A DNA stretch of 34,130 nt from Planctomycetia bacterium. Its GTDB lineage: Bacteria; Planctomycetota; Planctomycetia; Pirellulales; JACPPG01. The position numbers and the translations under genes were made by a program. This document shows positions 34,130 through 34,130 of this stretch, one piece after another. Where the stretch lies: contig JACPPG010000003.1 in NCBI GenBank assembly GCA_016191115.1, positions 1 through 34,130 on the forward strand, written 5' to 3'. The notes beneath the pieces are model-generated. The model ran no database searches and was not told where the DNA came from. It saw only the letters and a list, made by a program, of their open reading frames with translations. Every line of letters begins with the position of its first letter. The first letter of the stretch is position 1.

Positions 34130-34130
34130 G

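Overview
The window reads as a high-GC chromosomal segment of a planctomycete, most likely of the Pirellulales type. This rests on a tricorn-type protease homologue, an EboF-type phosphodiesterase, tandem-fused ABC-2 permeases, a secreted Pro/Ala/Val-rich protein, small conserved proteins of planctomycete style, and intergenic hairpins and repeats. No tRNA, rRNA or CRISPR array was recognised. The taxonomic call is inference from gene content; no marker was compared with a database.

Layout. 1-439: tail of a possible gene and a 51-residue exported peptide with a clear terminator. 925-4407: tricorn-like protease. 4449-7125 (minus): ispF, cysS and ruvC, probably one transcript, convergent with the protease. 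7242-10230 (plus): an ABC exporter of one ATPase and two ABC-2 permeases, divergent from ispF across two TATAAT boxes. 10458-10709: zinc-ribbon membrane protein. 10996-16189: a TIM-barrel isomerase, an EboC-like UbiA prenyltransferase, an EboF-like phosphodiesterase-fold protein and a sugar/choline-type nucleotidyltransferase, interrupted by a minus-strand secreted protein and followed by a minus-strand ECF sigma factor. 17236-18588: 7Fe-8S ferredoxin, DUF456 membrane protein and a small winged-helix protein. 18589-20052: a terminator, an unexplained RNA-like fold, a PsbP/DcrB-like protein, then two MITE-like elements in a row with target-site-like repeats, running into the start of a TPR lipoprotein gene. 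21263-25564: small protein, double ABC-2 permease, a coding remnant with a second copy of the first MITE, secreted esterase and two small proteins. 25771-28846: PfkB kinase, ThpR and recA. 28953-33356: HtrA-like protease and alaS. 33371-34130: an N-terminally truncated AAA ATPase of lower GC next to the 3' end of an IS256-family transposase.

How the genes fit together. Most of the window is housekeeping: translation (cysS, alaS), recombination (ruvC, recA), isoprenoid synthesis (ispF), proteolysis and export. The most unusual functional unit is the eboC/eboF-like group with a nucleotidyltransferase, which suggests synthesis and handling of an isoprenoid-linked polar metabolite. eboA, eboB and eboD are not seen here. 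The most unusual DNA is the MITE pair at 19723-20033 with its sister at 23828-24006, and the nested dyad over a consensus-spaced promoter upstream of recA.
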